A stretch of 64,000 nt of DNA from Vigna angularis (Eukaryota > Streptophyta > Magnoliopsida > Fabales > Fabaceae): assembly GCF_016808095.1 (NCBI RefSeq), contig NC_068974.1:3968001-4032000 (forward strand). Reading direction: 5' to 3'. The translations under genes and the position numbers were made by a program. Numbering within the stretch: the first letter of the stretch is position 1; each line of letters starts with the position of its first letter. This document shows, in pieces, positions 61,794-64,000 of the stretch. The notes beneath the pieces are model-generated. The model had not been told where the DNA came from, did not search any database, and saw nothing but the letters and a program-made list of their open reading frames with translations.

Positions 61794-62635
61794 TGTGACT
61801 TAATTTTTTTTTTCTTTCTGCCTCTCCCACTTGTACAAAAATTGAGGAGGAAGAACTACCATGAGGGTAGATAGCCAAAGCAAAGAATTAGAAGGAAGTC
61901 AACAAACTGTGGTTATAAATTGGCATAAGGATTGACCATGACAACGTCGCATCTTTGTAGAAAAAACTAAAGTAGAAGTTAGATGGTTTGACAAGAATGA
62001 AAATATTCAATGTCAAGTAATTCCATTAAAAAAATTGCACCCGTTGAAATTAAGAATGCACCGATGGAAATTGAAAAAAAAAAAAAAGAAGTTATTAATT
62101 ATATAATAATCCAATAAACACGATCTGAGGTGAAATATTTTTCCATTATTTACCATCCAAAGCTTTTTGTATTTCTCGATACGATTTTTATATAATATTT
62201 AGCCGAAATTTTCCTCACTTCTTTTCGTGGTTCCTAATTTTTTTAATCATGGCTTTGACTTCATTTATTTTCTGTTCACATGAGAAGTATAATGGTGTGC
62301 TTATGAAAACGTCGGGTTCAACGACGATGCCATCCAGGAACGTTCCGTTTTCAGCATCACGCTTACTAACGGCAAGCCAAATACATGCTAATTTCTTGTC
62401 TTTGGTCTCGCATTGAATTTAAAAAGACCGTTGTTTAACAAACACGCTACACACTATTGCGTAAGACTACATTCATTGAATTTACATGAGATTGCCATAA
62501 TTTTGGTTCGAGTTATATATAAATTTTGGCATATAGTTTTTGTTCTTACTAAAGAAGAGTGTGGATCTTCTGATATGGCATGAAGAGACAAGATAATTAA
62601 GTTAGAGAAATATTCACTTGGAGAAAATTCTTCAA
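61794..62635. other. 5' flank of the receptor kinase gene
   Basis: Likely contains the kinase promoter (minus strand). No coding region, RNA gene or clear repeat was recognised. Confidence 0.4.
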
Positions 62636-63044
62636 TGTTGAAATCAATAAAAACATAGAAAATTAATATAAAACATTATATGATATTGATCAGAATGCAT
62701 TAGATAAACTTAAATCTAAAAGGTTTATTAGTAATTTTGTGAGTCTTATTTTATTATTTTGGATCCAATAATATTAGTTTGATTTTTATAAAGATAAGAT
62801 AGAGATTGATAGTTTTAATTTTTCATTATTTAGGTGTAATATTATTTTATTTTGTTAATATAAGATAGAGATAGATTAAGAAGTTTTTTTTTTTACTTTT
62901 TGTTGATATTTTATTTCTAGTTTTACTTTTTGTTATTGGACCGAAGTCCTATTTGTAATTATTTAAAGGTAATTGAGATTCAATTAAAATAGCCACAATG
63001 AATTACAATGTAGATTATGTGTGTATCACTTTTTTATAACAAAG

Positions 63045-63055
63045 TGGTACCAGAG
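63045..63055 (+). other. tRNA-initiator-Met primer binding site of the copia element
   Basis: TGGTACCAGAG lies 3 nt after the LTR end. It differs from the usual TGGTATCAGAG by one base. Confidence 0.7.
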
Positions 63056-63160
63056 TTTTATGCGAGTTTTATGCTCTAAGTGCCGAGTGAGAGAAAAAAA
63101 AAAGAATGAAAGACAGAGTGCTTCAAAAAAAGTGAGAGTGCGTAAAAAAAAGTGAGAGAG

Positions 63161-64000
63161 ATGGCAAAAAATGTTAACATATCCTTGTGCCATAATTGTT
63201 GAAGAAGATCAATTATGATAATTGGTGTTTACAAATTAACATTCTTTTGGGATCCCAAGATGTATGTGATATAGTGGAGAGTGGGTACCAAGAACCCACA
63301 GAGGATGTAAATGAGACGATAGCACAGATTATCGTGTTGAAAAACACGAGTAAAAGATATATCAGCTTAGTACATTTTGTACAATGCAGTAGACAAATCC
63401 AGCTTTGACTAGCAAAAGCAACATCTTTAAAGGAAGCATGAGAGATTTTGGAGGTTGTATACAGAGGAGACAATCATATTAGCCAAGTCCGACTTCAAAC
63501 TCTTTGTAAGGAGTTTGAAAATTTGAAGATGAAAGACAGAGAACATGTGACTGAATACCGGATGGAGAAAGTGGCAAATCAACTAAGTAGGAATGGAGAA
63601 ACAATGCCTGCCAGATGGGTCGTGGAGAAGATTTTGAGATCATTGACGGATGATTTCTAAAACATTGTGTGCGCCACTAAAACATTGTGTGCACCATCGA
63701 GGAGTAAAAGGAATTGTCAGTTCTCTCATTGAAAGAGCTTCTTGGTTCACTTGAAGCCCACGAACAGTTGAAAAGGAAGAACTTTCAACCACTTGATCAA
63801 GCACAACATAAAGGGAAGGAAGATACTTGGAACAGTAAGGGATGATGTACTAGAGGACGTGGTAGAGATGATTTTGGAGATGATAGTGAAAAACAACCAG
63901 GTCAACAAAATTAGAATGACTAAAAGACAAGGGAAAGTTTGAGGAGGTGGGCCAGAAATGGAGTGTTTTAAGTGTGGTAAACATGACTAGTTTATGCAAA
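63161..64000 (+). pseudogene. Broken copia gag
   Basis: ATG at 63161, then a stop after 13 codons and a frame change. The recognisable gag pieces are INYDNWCLQINILLGSQDVC (63203 onward), EILEVVYRGDNHISQVRLQT followed by LCKEFENLKMKDREHVTEY, then MPARWVVEKILRSLTDDF with a TAA at 63658, and near the end ECFKCGKHD, the start of the CCHC zinc knuckle, followed at once by TAG. These match the order of the copia gag (UBN2-type) domain and nucleocapsid knuckle. At least four stops or frameshifts make it non-functional. Confidence 0.85.

Larger units (their letters stand above)
62636..64000 (+). mobile_element. Ty1/copia retrotransposon, 5' part, running off the window
   Basis: The LTR is about 62636-63041 (TGTTGAAATC...TTTTTATAACA). 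It is followed by AAG and the primer site TGGTACCAGAG (63045-63055; the consensus has T for C in TGGTATCAGAG), an A-rich leader, and a broken gag. The LTR is homologous to the minus-strand LTR at 50305-50690. The TG start is the best candidate but cannot be tested, as the other LTR and its target duplication lie beyond 64000. Confidence 0.75.

Overview
The window is plant nuclear DNA: AT-rich, full of nested transposable elements, with spliced genes carrying GT-AG introns. The transposon families (CACTA, Pack-MULE, hAT, Ty1/copia, Ty3/gypsy), the repeats carrying TAATCGATTA palindromes and the gene types suggest a legume, probably of the Phaseolus/Vigna/Glycine group. That assignment is an inference from repeat style, not from a diagnostic gene.

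Layout. (1) 1-888 is the right end of a CACTA transposon: the C-terminus of a transposon protein, a palindromic subterminal repeat array and the terminal inverted repeat. (2) About 3.2-49.2 kb is a degenerate tandem array of five units. Each unit carries one small minus-strand gene for a secreted defensin-like (LCR / SLR1-BP-like) peptide: 3724-4689, 17173-18104, 22996-23461, 31655-32139 and 41059-41532. All five have a 52-bp signal-peptide exon and a 176-bp cysteine-rich exon, giving 75 aa, and all remain open. The units share upstream flanks, a (TTA)n tract and an LTR-like repeat, but have been pulled apart by different insertions. These are a 2.6-kb solo LTR, a Pack-MULE holding an R2R3-MYB exon, a CACTA-like block with a spliced transposon-associated gene, a deleted Ty3/gypsy element with an antisense ORF, an Athila-like solo LTR and a hAT element. 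(3) About 50.2-63.0 kb holds the two large host genes, both on the minus strand: a CC-NBS-LRR immune receptor (51391-55645, four coding exons, 1281 aa) and a G-type lectin S-domain receptor kinase (58814-61793, seven exons, 812 aa). (4) Two LTRs of the same copia family, in opposite orientation and each followed by a tRNA-Met-like primer site, bracket this gene pair. The right-hand one leads into a broken gag that runs off the window.

How the parts may work together. The peptide array, the S-domain kinase and the NLR are all classes involved in recognition, either self-recognition or pathogen recognition. The closest known precedent for a cysteine-rich secreted peptide beside an S-domain receptor is the Brassica S locus and the SLR1/SLR1-BP pair. 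Whether these legume genes are functionally paired is speculation from linkage only.

Exon coordinates were obtained by reading splice sites by eye and checking that reading phase carries across every junction. They are not supported by transcript data.
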